Part shown: piece after piece, positions 49,709 through 59,182 of the stretch
Numbering within the stretch: the first letter of the stretch is position 1
Layout: the number at the start of each line of letters is the position of its first letter
From: 13-2-20CM-66-19 sp036273735
GTDB taxonomy: Bacteria; Pseudomonadota; Gammaproteobacteria; Steroidobacterales; Steroidobacteraceae
NCBI GenBank assembly: GCA_036273735.1
Contig: DASUHA010000014.1
Coordinates: forward strand, 8,296 to 72,295
Length of the DNA: 64,000 nt
Direction of reading: 5' to 3'
Made by a program: the position numbers and the translations under genes
Notes under the pieces: generated by a model
Databases searched by the model: none
Told to the model about the DNA's origin: nothing
What the model saw: the letters and a program-made list of their open reading frames with translations, nothing else

Positions 49709-51730
49709 ATGCGCACTGAGGTTCCCATAACCGAACAGGTGCTCGGCAAGGGCAGCTCGGCGTGGACACGCCTGCGCGAGCGAACGGCCGCGTGGCTCTC
49801 GAACATGGCCTCGCTCTTTGAGGCGACCGGCCCCAATGTGAGGGTGGACGCACGAACGCTCATGGCGCTCGCCGCAATCGTCGGCGTGGGCGCGTTCCTC
49901 AGGTTCTGGGGCTTGGATAACGTCGGCCTGCACGGCGATGAGAAGACGATGGCCCTGCCTGCGATGCACCTTCTGCGCTACGGCACGCCTGAGATGCCGA
50001 GCGGCTTCACTTATCCGCGCGCCATTACGCAGCTTTATCTCATGGCGTGGTCCATGCGGCTCTTCGGTGTGAGCGAATGGGCGTTGCGCTTTCCTTCCGC
50101 GGTATGCGGCGTGCTCCTCATCCCGCTCGCCTGGGTCGCAGGGCGGCGATTTCTCGGGATGCGGTGGAGTCTCGCGCTGGCCGCCGTCGTCGCGCTGCTG
50201 CCGGCGTTCATTCAGGATGCGCAAACCGCGCGCATGTACGTTTTCCTCGTGACCGGCGTTGCAGGCTTCATGGCGCTCCTCTTTGCCTGGGAGCGCACCG
50301 GCAAAGTCGGCTTCCTCGTCGCGGCGGTGATCGAGATGGCGGTGACGCTCGAGTTCCATACGCTCGCGATCTTCGCCGATTGGCTCTGTTTCCTCCCTGG
50401 GCTCCTCGCGGGCGATTCCCGCAGGCTCCGCCAGGGCGCGATTGCATTCGTCGTCATCGCGGCTGAGTTTGGCGCGCTCAACCACTGGATTGGACAGCAT
50501 TACCCGCATGCGGCCGACGCGCTCGCCGTAGCCGTCAGCAACGCGCCGCGCGCCCCCGGGGCAGGCCGCCTCGATCCCACCTGGGCGGTGGTCATCTTCC
50601 TGCCGGCGGTCGCGCTTTCCTGGTACGCAGTTCGGAGCCGCGGCTGGCTACCCGTCGTGCTCCTCACCACGAGCCTGCTCGCGCAGGTCTCGAGGCTCGA
50701 TCACCTGGCAATCCTCCTCATCATCGCCGCGCTCGTGATCGCGCGGCGCGACGGCCGGCTCTCGCCTTCCCGCCTCGGAGGCTATTTTGGAGTCTGCGTG
50801 CTCATCGCCGGCTTGCAGATCGAGTATGGCCTCGTGCATCACGTCGGCAAGCTCACGCAGATCTGCGGTCTGCTGCTCGGCTGGCCGAGCGTGCGGCCGT
50901 GGATCGCGATTTCCCAACTCTCGTGGGCGGCGGTGGTCATCGCGGCCGCGGGGGTGGCGGTGGGCCTTCGGCGGCTCGCGCTCAGGCGGCGCATTCCCCC
51001 CCATCTGCTGCTCTTCGCCCTCGGCGTATGGCTGCCCATGCTGCAGATCGGGCTCTTCGCCTGGGACGTACCGCCGCGCTATACCGGGGCGCAGATCGTG
51101 CCGCTGCTCATGGTAGCGCTCGCGACCCTCCGCTGGGGCGCGCAGCGACTGTCGGAGCTGCTGGCACGCAGGAGCGCACCGGCGCACGGTCGGGCCATGG
51201 CGCTCACGGCAGCGGCGCTGGTTTGCCTGCTGGTGATCGACCCGACACAACTCGAGGCTGCGGTGGCTCCGAGCTACCGGGACTACCCCGACCACAAGGG
51301 CGCGGCGCAGTTCGTCGAATCGCAGCGCCTCAAGCCCGCCGACATCATCGTTGCCGAGGATGCGCTGATGCAGAAGTTCTACCTCGGCCGCATCGATTAC
51401 TGGCTGCAGGCGCGCAACATGGCCGCTCCATTTCTCAGTGAGAGCGGCGGCCGCTGGGTCGATATGTACACCGGTGCGCCGCTCATCGGCACCGGCGCGC
51501 AGCTCGAGCGGCTCGTCAAGGGGCGCGACCGCGGCGCGATCTACGTGATCGGCAGCGGCGAGGAGATGCAGGACGGACGCAAGATGATGCGCGGCCTCGG
51601 CATTGCCCAGGTGCTGCGCTCGTCAGCCTTTCATCTCGTCTATGTCGGCCGCGACAGGGTGACGGACGTCTGGAAAGTCGATCCTCCGCGGCATCAGGTG
51701 GCGACTGCGAGCGTTGTCCATGGCAGGTAA
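49709..51730 (+). CDS. GT39-like polyprenol-dependent membrane glycosyltransferase
   Basis: A 673-residue polytopic membrane protein of the dolichyl-phosphate-mannose-protein mannosyltransferase/ArnT superfamily. After a cytoplasmic N-terminal segment (about 50 residues), the first periplasmic loop contains WGLDNVGLHGDEKTM, with the acidic pair expected of these inverting enzymes. About eleven membrane helices follow, then a C-terminal periplasmic domain (about 500-673). It should transfer a sugar from a polyprenyl-phosphate donor to a lipid, glycan or protein on the periplasmic side. It overlaps the flippase gene by 11 bases. Acceptor unknown. Confidence 0.83.
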   Translation: MRTEVPITEQVLGKGSSAWTRLRERTAAWLSNMASLFEATGPNVRVDARTLMALAAIVGVGAFLRFWGLDNVGLHGDEKTMALPAMHLLRYGTPEMPSGFTYPRAITQLYLMAWSMRLFGVSEWALRFPSAVCGVLLIPLAWVAGRRFLGMRWSLALAAVVALLPAFIQDAQTARMYVFLVTGVAGFMALLFAWERTGKVGFLVAAVIEMAVTLEFHTLAIFADWLCFLPGLLAGDSRRLRQGAIAFVVIAAEFGALNHWIGQHYPHAADALAVAVSNAPRAPGAGRLDPTWAVVIFLPAVALSWYAVRSRGWLPVVLLTTSLLAQVSRLDHLAILLIIAALVIARRDGRLSPSRLGGYFGVCVLIAGLQIEYGLVHHVGKLTQICGLLLGWPSVRPWIAISQLSWAAVVIAAAGVAVGLRRLALRRRIPPHLLLFALGVWLPMLQIGLFAWDVPPRYTGAQIVPLLMVALATLRWGAQRLSELLARRSAPAHGRAMALTAAALVCLLVIDPTQLEAAVAPSYRDYPDHKGAAQFVESQRLKPADIIVAEDALMQKFYLGRIDYWLQARNMAAPFLSESGGRWVDMYTGAPLIGTGAQLERLVKGRDRGAIYVIGSGEEMQDGRKMMRGLGIAQVLRSSAFHLVYVGRDRVTDVWKVDPPRHQVATASVVHGR

Positions 51731-53198
51731 AGGCATCTCCGGGGTGGGTAATCAGGCCGCCATCCTGACGCTGGCGCGGCTGGCGAATTACGGGCTGCTG
51801 ATCATCAGCCCGATCATCCTCGTGCGCATGCTGAGCGTTGCGCAGTTCGGCAGCTACCGCGAGTTTCTGCTGTACGCGACGCTGTTGAATACCCTCGCCA
51901 CCTTCTCGATCGGCGCCAGTCTGCTCTATTTCATTCCGGCAGAGCCGCAGTGCCGCTGGCGCGTCGTGCGCCAGACGGCGCTCCTGCTTGCCGGCTCCAG
52001 CATCCTGGTCGTGGGGGCGATGGTGGCAATCGATCTCGCCTCGGGCGGGCGGCTGGTCGGGCACTTTCTGTGGCCGCTCGTTGGCTTCACGCTGCTCTCC
52101 ACGAATCTCGATTTCTGGGAATACTACTGGGTGGCGACGAAGCGTACCGGTCTGGTGTTCGCCTACTCCTCGGTCCGCCTCGCCGGCCGCGTGACGGTGG
52201 CCACGGTGACGGCTGTAGTCACTCACAACGTAGAGATCATCATCTGGGCGCTGGTGGGGTTCGAGGGCGTTCGCATGTCCGTGGCGGCGATAGTGTGGAT
52301 GCTCGTCGAGAAGAGCGCGACGGAGCCTCCGCTTGCGGAGCCGTGGCGCGCCTTACTGCGCTACTGCGTGCCTACGGGCACTGCCTCGGTGCTTTCGATG
52401 CTGACCCGGAATTTCGGCAGCCTGGTGGTCGCGAAGACACTCGGGCCGGTGTTGTTCGCCCTTTTTGCGATCGGCCGGTCGGGGGATCCGGTGATCAACA
52501 TCCTGCGCACTTCCGTTTCGAGCGTCGTCCTTCCGGAGATGGTGCGCCGCGGACACGGCTCACGGGACGCCTCGCTCGCGCTGTGGCGACGGGCAACGGT
52601 CGTGAACGTGATCGTGCTCCTGCCGGTGGTCGTGCTCCTCCTGCTTTTCGCGACGCCTCTGATCGCCATCCTCTTCGGCAAGCGATATGTCGCGGCGGCG
52701 ATCGTGCTGAGGATCTACACGCTGCTGATGGTGCGGGAGTGCTTCGACTTCTCACCGGCCGTGCGCGCGCGCAACGAGACGCGCCCGCTCGTCGAGAGCA
52801 ATGTGCTGTCGCTCATCGCTTGCGCCATCCTGCTCGCGCTGCTCATACCCGTCGCGGGGCTGGCCGGCGCAATGGCGGCCGTTGCCCTGGCGACGCTCGT
52901 CGATGCCGGCTGGCTCGCATACCGGACGATGCAATCCTACAACCTCACCCTCCGTGAGCTTCTCCCGTGGGGCAGCATCGGCAAGACGGCTGCCGCGGCG
53001 ATCGCGGCGGGAGCGATTCTCTTTGCCTTCGCCTGGAGGCAGCACCTCGGCTTCGGCCTCCTCGTCCTCGCCTCCATCGCCTATCTCGTCAGCTTCGCGC
53101 TGCTCGTGCTCGCCCTGCGAGTGCCGGAGGCGCAGACGCTGCTCGAGTGGACGCGCCGCCTCGTGCCGCTGCGCGCGGCGACTTCCCGTAGGGCCTGA
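51720..53198 (+). CDS. wzx: Wzx-like polysaccharide flippase
   Basis: A 492-residue polytopic MATE/PST-family protein with about fourteen hydrophobic segments. It opens with GKGISGVGNQAAILTLARLANYGLLIISPIILVRMLSVAQFGSYREFLL, the usual start of O-unit flippases. The ATG at 51720 overlaps the upstream gene; a TTG two codons earlier is possible. It moves the undecaprenyl-linked repeat unit across the inner membrane before polymerisation by the next gene product. The only flippase seen in the window. Confidence 0.88.
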   Translation: MAGKGISGVGNQAAILTLARLANYGLLIISPIILVRMLSVAQFGSYREFLLYATLLNTLATFSIGASLLYFIPAEPQCRWRVVRQTALLLAGSSILVVGAMVAIDLASGGRLVGHFLWPLVGFTLLSTNLDFWEYYWVATKRTGLVFAYSSVRLAGRVTVATVTAVVTHNVEIIIWALVGFEGVRMSVAAIVWMLVEKSATEPPLAEPWRALLRYCVPTGTASVLSMLTRNFGSLVVAKTLGPVLFALFAIGRSGDPVINILRTSVSSVVLPEMVRRGHGSRDASLALWRRATVVNVIVLLPVVVLLLLFATPLIAILFGKRYVAAAIVLRIYTLLMVRECFDFSPAVRARNETRPLVESNVLSLIACAILLALLIPVAGLAGAMAAVALATLVDAGWLAYRTMQSYNLTLRELLPWGSIGKTAAAAIAAGAILFAFAWRQHLGFGLLVLASIAYLVSFALLVLALRVPEAQTLLEWTRRLVPLRAATSRRA

Positions 53199-53201
53199 AC
53201 C

Positions 53202-54557
53202 ATGCGGCTGCTCTTCATTCTGGTCATCGCTGCGCTCGCCACCGCGGACATCTTCAGCGGCGGGATGAGCATGGGGCCCGGCTTGAGCGTCAAGAACGCT
53301 CTGATTTATCCGATCACCCTCGGCCTGATGTTCCGCATGTCGATCACCGGCGGCTTCCGTGTGCGCCTGCCGATCCTCAACGCCGCCTTCGTGATCTGGA
53401 TCTCCTACGCCATTCTCACCTGGATCGCCTGCATCACGCTGGTCCACTATCCGGGATACGAGGCGCGCGCCGCGGGTATCTCCCTGAAGTCCCTCATGAT
53501 GGACTCGGGCATTTTCTTCTTCACTTACTTTTACGGCGTCGAGTCCGAGAACGACTTCTTCACGATGACGAAGACGCTCGCACTCGCGATCGGTGTGGCC
53601 AACCTCCTGACCCTGGCGGATGTTGCCGGCCTCATTCACCTCGGGATCACGATCGGCAGCGAAGGCGTCGAGGCCGACCGTGTGTTCGGGGTCTTCGGAC
53701 ATGCCAACGACACCGCGGCGCTCATCGTCTGTCTGTTGCCCATGATGGCCGCCGTCGCGACGATGAGCCGGGGATGGCCGAAGGTCTTCTGGTACATCGG
53801 CGCGTTCTCCTCCATCGCCGTGCTCATGCTGACCGTCTCGCGCGGCGCCTACGTCGGTGTCATCGTCGGATATGCCTGGGCGCTCTGGCTCTGCCGGCGC
53901 TACCTGCCGACCTCGCGCGTCGTGGCGTGGATCCTGATCGGCGTTTCATCGCTCGTCGTTTCCGTCGGCATCGCGATAGCCGTCATGCCGGAATTCACGC
54001 AGGTGCTCACCGAGCGGCTCTTCAACCAGACGATGTCCGTCTCGGCCAGCACCGCCTCATCGGGACGAACGTCGCTGTGGCTCGCGACGCTCGATATGAT
54101 GATGGCGCATCCCATCACCTTTCTGACGGGCTACGGCTGGCAGACCGAGCAGCTCATGTTCACCCTCGTCACGCACAACAACTATCTCGACCAGTTGTTC
54201 GAGCTCGGCGCGGTGGGTCTGCTCGCCTTCCTCACGATCCTCTTTCAGTCCGTGAGGACGGCTTTGCGCGCGCTGGCGACCGCGGACGCGCATCTGCGCC
54301 CGTACATGGTCGCATTCGTCTTCGGCATGCTCGGGCTCGCCATCTCGATCTTCTTCGTCAATCTGGAAAAGCCCTGGGATTACGTATGGCTCTACGCGGG
54401 CTTTACGCTGCGCGCAGCCGCGAACGTGATCGAGAAGGCGCAGATCCCATCCGTGCTCGCCACGTCCACCGCGGCCAAGGCGGTCGGCCATTCGCCCGAG
54501 GCCCGGGCGCGGGCTCGCGCCGCGCGGCCGCGACTTGTCGGCGATGTGAGACGCTGA
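53202..54557 (+). CDS. Wzy-like polymerase / O-antigen ligase family protein
   Basis: A 451-residue polytopic protein starting 3 bases after the flippase stop. About ten membrane segments flank a periplasmic loop with VSASTASSGRTSLWLATLDM and the Wzy_C signature VTHNNYLDQLFELGAVGLLAF. The family polymerises or ligates lipid-linked glycans in the periplasm. Given the adjacent flippase and initiating transferase genes, EPS polymerase is the simplest reading; no chain-length gene is adjacent here, the nearest being at 62367. Confidence 0.87.
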   Translation: MRLLFILVIAALATADIFSGGMSMGPGLSVKNALIYPITLGLMFRMSITGGFRVRLPILNAAFVIWISYAILTWIACITLVHYPGYEARAAGISLKSLMMDSGIFFFTYFYGVESENDFFTMTKTLALAIGVANLLTLADVAGLIHLGITIGSEGVEADRVFGVFGHANDTAALIVCLLPMMAAVATMSRGWPKVFWYIGAFSSIAVLMLTVSRGAYVGVIVGYAWALWLCRRYLPTSRVVAWILIGVSSLVVSVGIAIAVMPEFTQVLTERLFNQTMSVSASTASSGRTSLWLATLDMMMAHPITFLTGYGWQTEQLMFTLVTHNNYLDQLFELGAVGLLAFLTILFQSVRTALRALATADAHLRPYMVAFVFGMLGLAISIFFVNLEKPWDYVWLYAGFTLRAAANVIEKAQIPSVLATSTAAKAVGHSPEARARARAARPRLVGDVRR

Positions 54558-54926
54558 GGTAACACTTCGGTGGCGAATAGTGTGAAGTGCGGCGTCTGGT
54601 AACACAGACAATAGCCGTCTGATAACACAGACAATGACGGACAGAACGCGCGCCGCGTCAAAATTTGCGCGCGCAGGCATTGACGTCATGACGAACTCTG
54701 TAACAATGACGGCCGGTTGCCCGCGGGCCTCTCGAGAGTCGGGATGTCCATGGGGCCTCTGGTGCAGACGTGAATGCGGTCATCGAACCGCGGTGCTGTC
54801 GGAGCGCTCGCACGCGCCCGGCATCACAACTAGATCGGTCGCGACGCGGGACTTCTGCGCGCCGTCCGCCGGCTGCACCGGACAGGATCTCGACTTCATC
54901 GAGCTGTCATGCTGAGCTTCGGGGGA
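54558..54926. other. leader region of the first glycosidase-like gene
   Basis: This 369-base gap contains two GTCTG-N6-CAGAC palindromes (54594-54609 and 54617-54632, listed separately), a TTGACG element at 54680-54685, and a weak -24/-12-like match TGGGGC-N5-GTGCA (54751-54766). From about 54590 on it is similar base for base to 56270-56612, so it was duplicated with the gene. No ORF is supported. Confidence 0.55.
54594..54632. promoter_or_regulatory. two tandem GTCTG-N6-CAGAC palindromes
   Basis: GTCTG-GTAACA-CAGAC and GTCTG-ATAACA-CAGAC start 23 bases apart, both followed by AAT. The spacing places them on nearly the same face of the helix, as for cooperative dimers. They lie about 300 bases before the start codon. 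Confidence 0.6.
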
Positions 54927-56249
54927 ATGATGTCACATCGACCGGTTCGTCGACTCGTTGCGGCCTTTGCCGCCGTCGCGGCGCTCGCGCTCTCTGCCGG
55001 CGCCTCTGCCTTTACGCCGCCGCAGTTTCCGCGCCTCGGCGGTGTCGAGATCGGCGGGCAGGGTAACTACAACGATCCGGCCTATCAGGCCGAGCTCGCG
55101 AAGCTCTCGGTGATGATCCTCAAGTACTGGCCGGGGCTCGCCCCGGGCGGGCAATCGATGAACAGCATCATCGGGGCGATCAAGGCGAAGAACCCGAACG
55201 CCCTCGTGTTCTTCTACACGGACTCCGATGCAGAGCCCTCCCTGGACAGCAAGGCGATGTCCGGGCTGCGGGACAAGATCGAGGCCATGCACTGGTGGCT
55301 GAAGGCCGGCTCGGGCGTCGTGCCGTCCTTCTACGGCCACAACGAGATTACGATCAACAACTCCCCTTATACGCCGAAGGACTCGAACGGCGAGACTTCG
55401 ATCGATTGGATCGCCAGGTGGTATGTCAGCAATTACTACACGCCGAACCCGGCTCTCGACGGCTTGTTCATGGACAATGTGTTCCCCAGCCCGAGGGTCG
55501 CCGGCGACTGGTACGGCGATGGCGTCGCGCTCTCGCCCTCCGATCCGAAGGCGGCAGCGGCGTTGCAGGCGGGCTATGAGCGTTGGTTCAGCCTGACGCA
55601 CCAGCTGATGCCGGGAAAGTACCAGCTCGGCAACATCGGCAGCTGGGTCACGGGCGCGCCGCAGGTGCCCACCGGCTACCAGGGCATGGTCAACGGCGGC
55701 GTGCTGGAGGCAATCATCGGCAAGTCGTATTCCGCCGAGACCTGGGGCGGGTGGCGGGGGATGATGAAGGAATACGCGACCATCATGCAGGTGGTGAGTG
55801 ACCCGAAGCTCGTCATTTTCAACCAGTGGGGCGATCCCAAGGACTATCGGTCGTTCCGCTACGGTTTCGCCGCCTGTCTGATGAACGACGGGTATTACAG
55901 CTTCACGAGTGACTCGACAGGTTATTACGGCGTGGTGTGGTTCGATGAATATGACGCCAAGCTCGGCTTTCCGTCGGGCGCCGCGCCGACAGCCGCATGG
56001 CAGCAAGGAGTCTGGCGGCGGGACTTCGGCAACGGCATCGCGCTGGTGAACCCGAAAGGCAATGGTCCGCAGACGGTCACGCTGGAGACTCCCTTCGTGA
56101 AGATCCAAGGCACGCAGGATCCGTCGGCCAACAACGGCCAGACGGTGACCAAGGTGACATTGCAGGATCGCGACGGCATCATCCTGCTGCGCAAGGCGCC
56201 GCTCGAGCAGCCGCAGCCGCCAACGAACGTCATGGAAGAGACGGACTGA
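54927..56249 (+). CDS. secreted glycoside hydrolase-like protein, copy 1
   Basis: A 440-residue exported protein. The ATG at 54927 (MMSHRPVRRLVAAFAA) follows GGGGGA and matches the start of its duplicate; an ATG six codons upstream is less likely. A signal peptide ends near GASAF. The mature part looks like a TIM-barrel putative glycosidase: LSVMILKYWPGLAPGG, NPNALVFFYTDSD, IDWIARWYVSNYYTPNPALDGLFMDNVF (Asp in DN is a plausible catalytic or metal residue), and a C-terminal beta domain. It is very similar to 56613-57932. It could trim the polymer in the periplasm or outside. The family assignment is by pattern, not proven. Confidence 0.78.
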   Translation: MMSHRPVRRLVAAFAAVAALALSAGASAFTPPQFPRLGGVEIGGQGNYNDPAYQAELAKLSVMILKYWPGLAPGGQSMNSIIGAIKAKNPNALVFFYTDSDAEPSLDSKAMSGLRDKIEAMHWWLKAGSGVVPSFYGHNEITINNSPYTPKDSNGETSIDWIARWYVSNYYTPNPALDGLFMDNVFPSPRVAGDWYGDGVALSPSDPKAAAALQAGYERWFSLTHQLMPGKYQLGNIGSWVTGAPQVPTGYQGMVNGGVLEAIIGKSYSAETWGGWRGMMKEYATIMQVVSDPKLVIFNQWGDPKDYRSFRYGFAACLMNDGYYSFTSDSTGYYGVVWFDEYDAKLGFPSGAAPTAAWQQGVWRRDFGNGIALVNPKGNGPQTVTLETPFVKIQGTQDPSANNGQTVTKVTLQDRDGIILLRKAPLEQPQPPTNVMEETD

Positions 56250-56612
56250 ATCCGGGCCGGGCCCACCGACGACCCGTCTGTGAATGCAGACAATGGGATG
56301 TCTTCATATGCAGACAGGTAAGGTGATTGCGCGCTGAATCGGAATTTTTGCACGCTCGGGTATTGACGCCACCACGAGCGTTGTAATAACAATAGTGGCC
56401 ATGCTCGCGGCGTCTCGGGAATTCGGGATGCGCCGCGGGTTCTCGGTGCGGAAGTCAATGCGGTCATCGAACCGCAGTGCCGTCGGAGCCTCGCATGCTC
56501 CCGGCGTCACAACGAGAGCAGTCACGGCCCCAGCCTTCGCGCAACCGTCTGCCGACTGCACCGGATAGCACCTCGACTTCGTCGAGCCGTCATTTTTGAC
56601 CTTCCGGGGGTA
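56250..56612. other. leader region of the second glycosidase-like gene
   Basis: A 363-base gap whose sequence parallels the leader of copy 1. It keeps two palindromes (56276-56291, 56300-56315), a TTGACG element (56363-56368) and the stretch AATGCGGTCATCGAACCGC. No gene is supported. Confidence 0.55.
56276..56315. promoter_or_regulatory. two tandem GTCTG-N6-CAGAC-type palindromes (second one GTCTT)
   Basis: GTCTG-TGAATG-CAGAC and GTCTT-CATATG-CAGAC start 24 bases apart. The 48-base distance from the last palindrome to a TTGACG element is the same as in the leader of copy 1, showing conservation of layout after duplication. Confidence 0.58.
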
Positions 56613-57932
56613 ATGATGTTTCATCGTTCGATTCGCAAAATTTCCGCGGCCGTCGCCGCCGCCACCGCGCTCACGCTCCCTGCCGGCGCCTTCGCCTGGA
56701 CACCGCCGCCGTTTCCGCACCTCGGCGGTATCGAGACCGGCGGGCAGGCCAATTACAACTCGACGACCTACCAGGCCGCGCTCGCCAAGCTCTCGATCAT
56801 GGTTCTCAAGTACTGGCCCGGGCTCAATCCGGGCGGGGAATCGATGAACACGATCATCAAGCAAATCAAGGCGAGAAACCCGAACGCCCTCGTGTTCTTC
56901 TACACGAACGCGGACGAGGGGTACCTCGGGTCGAAGACCACGTTGGCGCCGCTGTACAACAAGGTCAATTCCATGCACTGGTGGCTGAAGAACGGCTCGA
57001 GCCTGGTGCCGTCCTTCTACGGCGACGGCGGCTACACGATCAACAATACCCCGTATACACAAAAGGACTCGAGCGGCAACGATTCGATCGACTGGATCGC
57101 CAAGTGGTACGTCAGCAATTACTACACGCCGAATCCGGCTCTCGACGGTCTCTTCATCGACAACGTGTTCGCGAAGCCGAGGGTCACCGGCGACTGGTAC
57201 AATAACGGCGTCGCGCTGTCGCCATCCACTACGACGGCCTCGACGGCGGTGCAGGCTGGCTACGAGCGTTGGTTCAGTCTCATGCACACGCTGATGCCGG
57301 GAAAGGCGCAGCTCGGCAATGCGGGAAGCTGGGCGATGCCCGGGGCGACGACGCCGCCCGGATACGTCAATATGTCCAACGGCGCAGTGCTCGAGGCGCT
57401 CATCGGCAAGTCCTATTCCACCGAGCAATGGGCCGGCTGGTCGGCGATGATGAAGGAGTACAACGCCGTCATGTCGGCGACGCTTGCGCCGAAACTCGTC
57501 ATCTTCAACGAGTGGGGCAGTCCGACGGACTATCGGTCGTTCCGCTACGGTTTCGCCTCGTGCCTGATGAACAACGGGTATTACAGCTTCACGAGCACTT
57601 CCACCGGCTATTACGGCGTGGTGTGGTTCGATGAATACAACGCGAAGCTCGGCTCTGCGGTCTCCTCGGCGCCGACGAAGGCATGGCAGAACGGCGTCTG
57701 GCGAAGGGATTTCACCAACGGGATCGCGCTCGTGAACCCGAAAGGCAACGGCGCGCGGACCGTGAGCCTGGGAGGGACCTTCATCAAGCTCAAAGGGGGC
57801 CAGGCCCCGACGGTGAACACCGGTCAGGCGGTGACCTCGGTGACTCTGCAGGATCGGGACGGGATCATCCTGATGCGCAAGACTCCGCTGGTGCAGCCGG
57901 CGACACCGACGGTGACCGTGGGAACGGGCTGA
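56613..57932 (+). CDS. secreted glycoside hydrolase-like protein, copy 2
   Basis: A 439-residue exported paralogue of 54927-56249. The signal peptide ends near GAFAW. Conserved blocks are LSIMVLKYWPGLNPGG, NPNALVFFYT, DWIAKWYVSNYYTPNPALDGLFIDNVF, TDYRSFRYGFASCLMN and STGYYGVVWFDEYNAKLG. Long runs of identical bases with copy 1 show a fairly recent tandem duplication including the upstream region. Retention of both, each with its own leader, suggests divergence of substrate or dosage need. It ends 35 bases from the convergent GT4 gene. Confidence 0.78.
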   Translation: MMFHRSIRKISAAVAAATALTLPAGAFAWTPPPFPHLGGIETGGQANYNSTTYQAALAKLSIMVLKYWPGLNPGGESMNTIIKQIKARNPNALVFFYTNADEGYLGSKTTLAPLYNKVNSMHWWLKNGSSLVPSFYGDGGYTINNTPYTQKDSSGNDSIDWIAKWYVSNYYTPNPALDGLFIDNVFAKPRVTGDWYNNGVALSPSTTTASTAVQAGYERWFSLMHTLMPGKAQLGNAGSWAMPGATTPPGYVNMSNGAVLEALIGKSYSTEQWAGWSAMMKEYNAVMSATLAPKLVIFNEWGSPTDYRSFRYGFASCLMNNGYYSFTSTSTGYYGVVWFDEYNAKLGSAVSSAPTKAWQNGVWRRDFTNGIALVNPKGNGARTVSLGGTFIKLKGGQAPTVNTGQAVTSVTLQDRDGIILMRKTPLVQPATPTVTVGTG

Positions 57933-57967
57933 GATCCCGGGGGTCGCGGGAGTGCGCGACCCCCGGT

Positions 57968-59182
57968 CTATCGGGAAGGCCGGCCCATCGCCGATTTGCT
58001 CGCGGCATCGTGCCGGTCCGGGCGTGGGCGGGCAGACCGGCCAGGCTCCCGGGTGAGGCCTTCGAGACAATCGTTGAAGCGCTCGCTCATGGCCTGAACC
58101 GTGAAGCGCTCTCGGACCCGCAGGGCGCCGGCTTCGGCCAACCGGGCGCGCAGCGCCCGGTTGGTCAGCTTGTGCAGCTGCGCCGATAGCGCCTCGATGT
58201 CGCCGGGCGGGAAGAGAAAGCCGTGCTCGCCATGGACTACCTGCTCACCGGCGCCGCCGAGATCGCTCATCACGAGCGGCCTGCCGAGCGACATCGATTC
58301 CAACGCGGCAAGCGAGAAGGTCTCGGCGTGCGAGACCAGTGTCATGACGTCACACGCACGCACGAATGGCCTCACATCCTGTTGCACGCCGGTCATGACC
58401 ACGTGCTCGCGAATCCCGAGTTGGCTGGCGTGGCGCTCGATCGCGGGCCGCTCGGGGCCCTCGCCAATCAGGAGCGCCTTCGCGGGTATGGCGAGCGCGC
58501 GCAGTTTCGCCACGGCGGCGAGCAGGTCACCGTGGGCCTTTTCCGGGCGAAAGCCCGCGCACAGCCCGATCACGAAGTCTTCATCGCCGAAGCCGAGGGA
58601 GCGGCGGAACGCGAGCTGCTCTGCGGCAGGCCTGGGGTCGGAGTACCAGGCGGTATCGATGCCGTTGTGGATCACCTCATCGGCCGCGGCCCGCATGCCG
58701 TTCTTCCGCCAGTGGCGTCGCTGGCTCTCGCAGACATAGATGAGGCGATCACATCGGTTGAAGAGGGGCCGGTAAAGGAGCATCCGCGCCTTCTCGCCGC
58801 GGGTCCGAAGGAAGGTCGTGTGAAAGACCGTCGCCAGGCGTGGCACGCCGCCCTGGTGACGATGGCGCGCGAGGTAACCGTAGAGCGTCGAGTAGGAGTT
58901 GGTGCACACGATCGCCTCGATCGCGCGCTCCGCGACCAGCCGGCGCAGGCGCCGGACGGCGCCGAGATCGATCCGATGCGTGACATCCAGGCAGACGAGC
59001 TCCGCCAGGCGCGCGCGCTCGAGTTGCGGCAGCAGTTGCTCGTTGCGCTTGAGGTAAGCCAAATGGAGCCTGAAGCGGCTCGCATCGAGATTGTTGAGGA
59101 GGGTGACGACCTGCTTCTCCGCTCCGCCCGTGCCGAGGGAGTTGACCAGGAAGAGGACGCCTGGAGGCTTCGCGCTCGTCAT
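57968..59182 (-). CDS. family 4 glycosyltransferase
   Basis: A 404-residue GT-B enzyme. The ATG at 59182 (MTSAKPPGVLFLVNS) overlaps the stop of the upstream GT gene by ATGA; the longer frame is not used. GTGGAEKQVVTLLNNL is the N-terminal phosphate loop, IGLCAGFRPEKAHGDLL the hinge, and ETFSLAALESMSLGRPLVMSDLGGAGE the E-x7-E donor-binding site. Retaining enzyme acting on a lipid-linked EPS intermediate in the cytoplasm; sugar unknown. Confidence 0.9.
   Translation of the reverse strand: MTSAKPPGVLFLVNSLGTGGAEKQVVTLLNNLDASRFRLHLAYLKRNEQLLPQLERARLAELVCLDVTHRIDLGAVRRLRRLVAERAIEAIVCTNSYSTLYGYLARHRHQGGVPRLATVFHTTFLRTRGEKARMLLYRPLFNRCDRLIYVCESQRRHWRKNGMRAAADEVIHNGIDTAWYSDPRPAAEQLAFRRSLGFGDEDFVIGLCAGFRPEKAHGDLLAAVAKLRALAIPAKALLIGEGPERPAIERHASQLGIREHVVMTGVQQDVRPFVRACDVMTLVSHAETFSLAALESMSLGRPLVMSDLGGAGEQVVHGEHGFLFPPGDIEALSAQLHKLTNRALRARLAEAGALRVRERFTVQAMSERFNDCLEGLTREPGRSARPRPDRHDAASKSAMGRPSR

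Noticed and set aside
48228..49853. 541-codon minus-strand frame
   Set aside because: Antisense of the second WcaJ-like gene.
56400..56470. Sigma-54 promoter in the leader of the second glycosidase-like gene
   Set aside because: The bases aligned to the weak match of copy 1 lack GG at -24; other local matches are weaker still.
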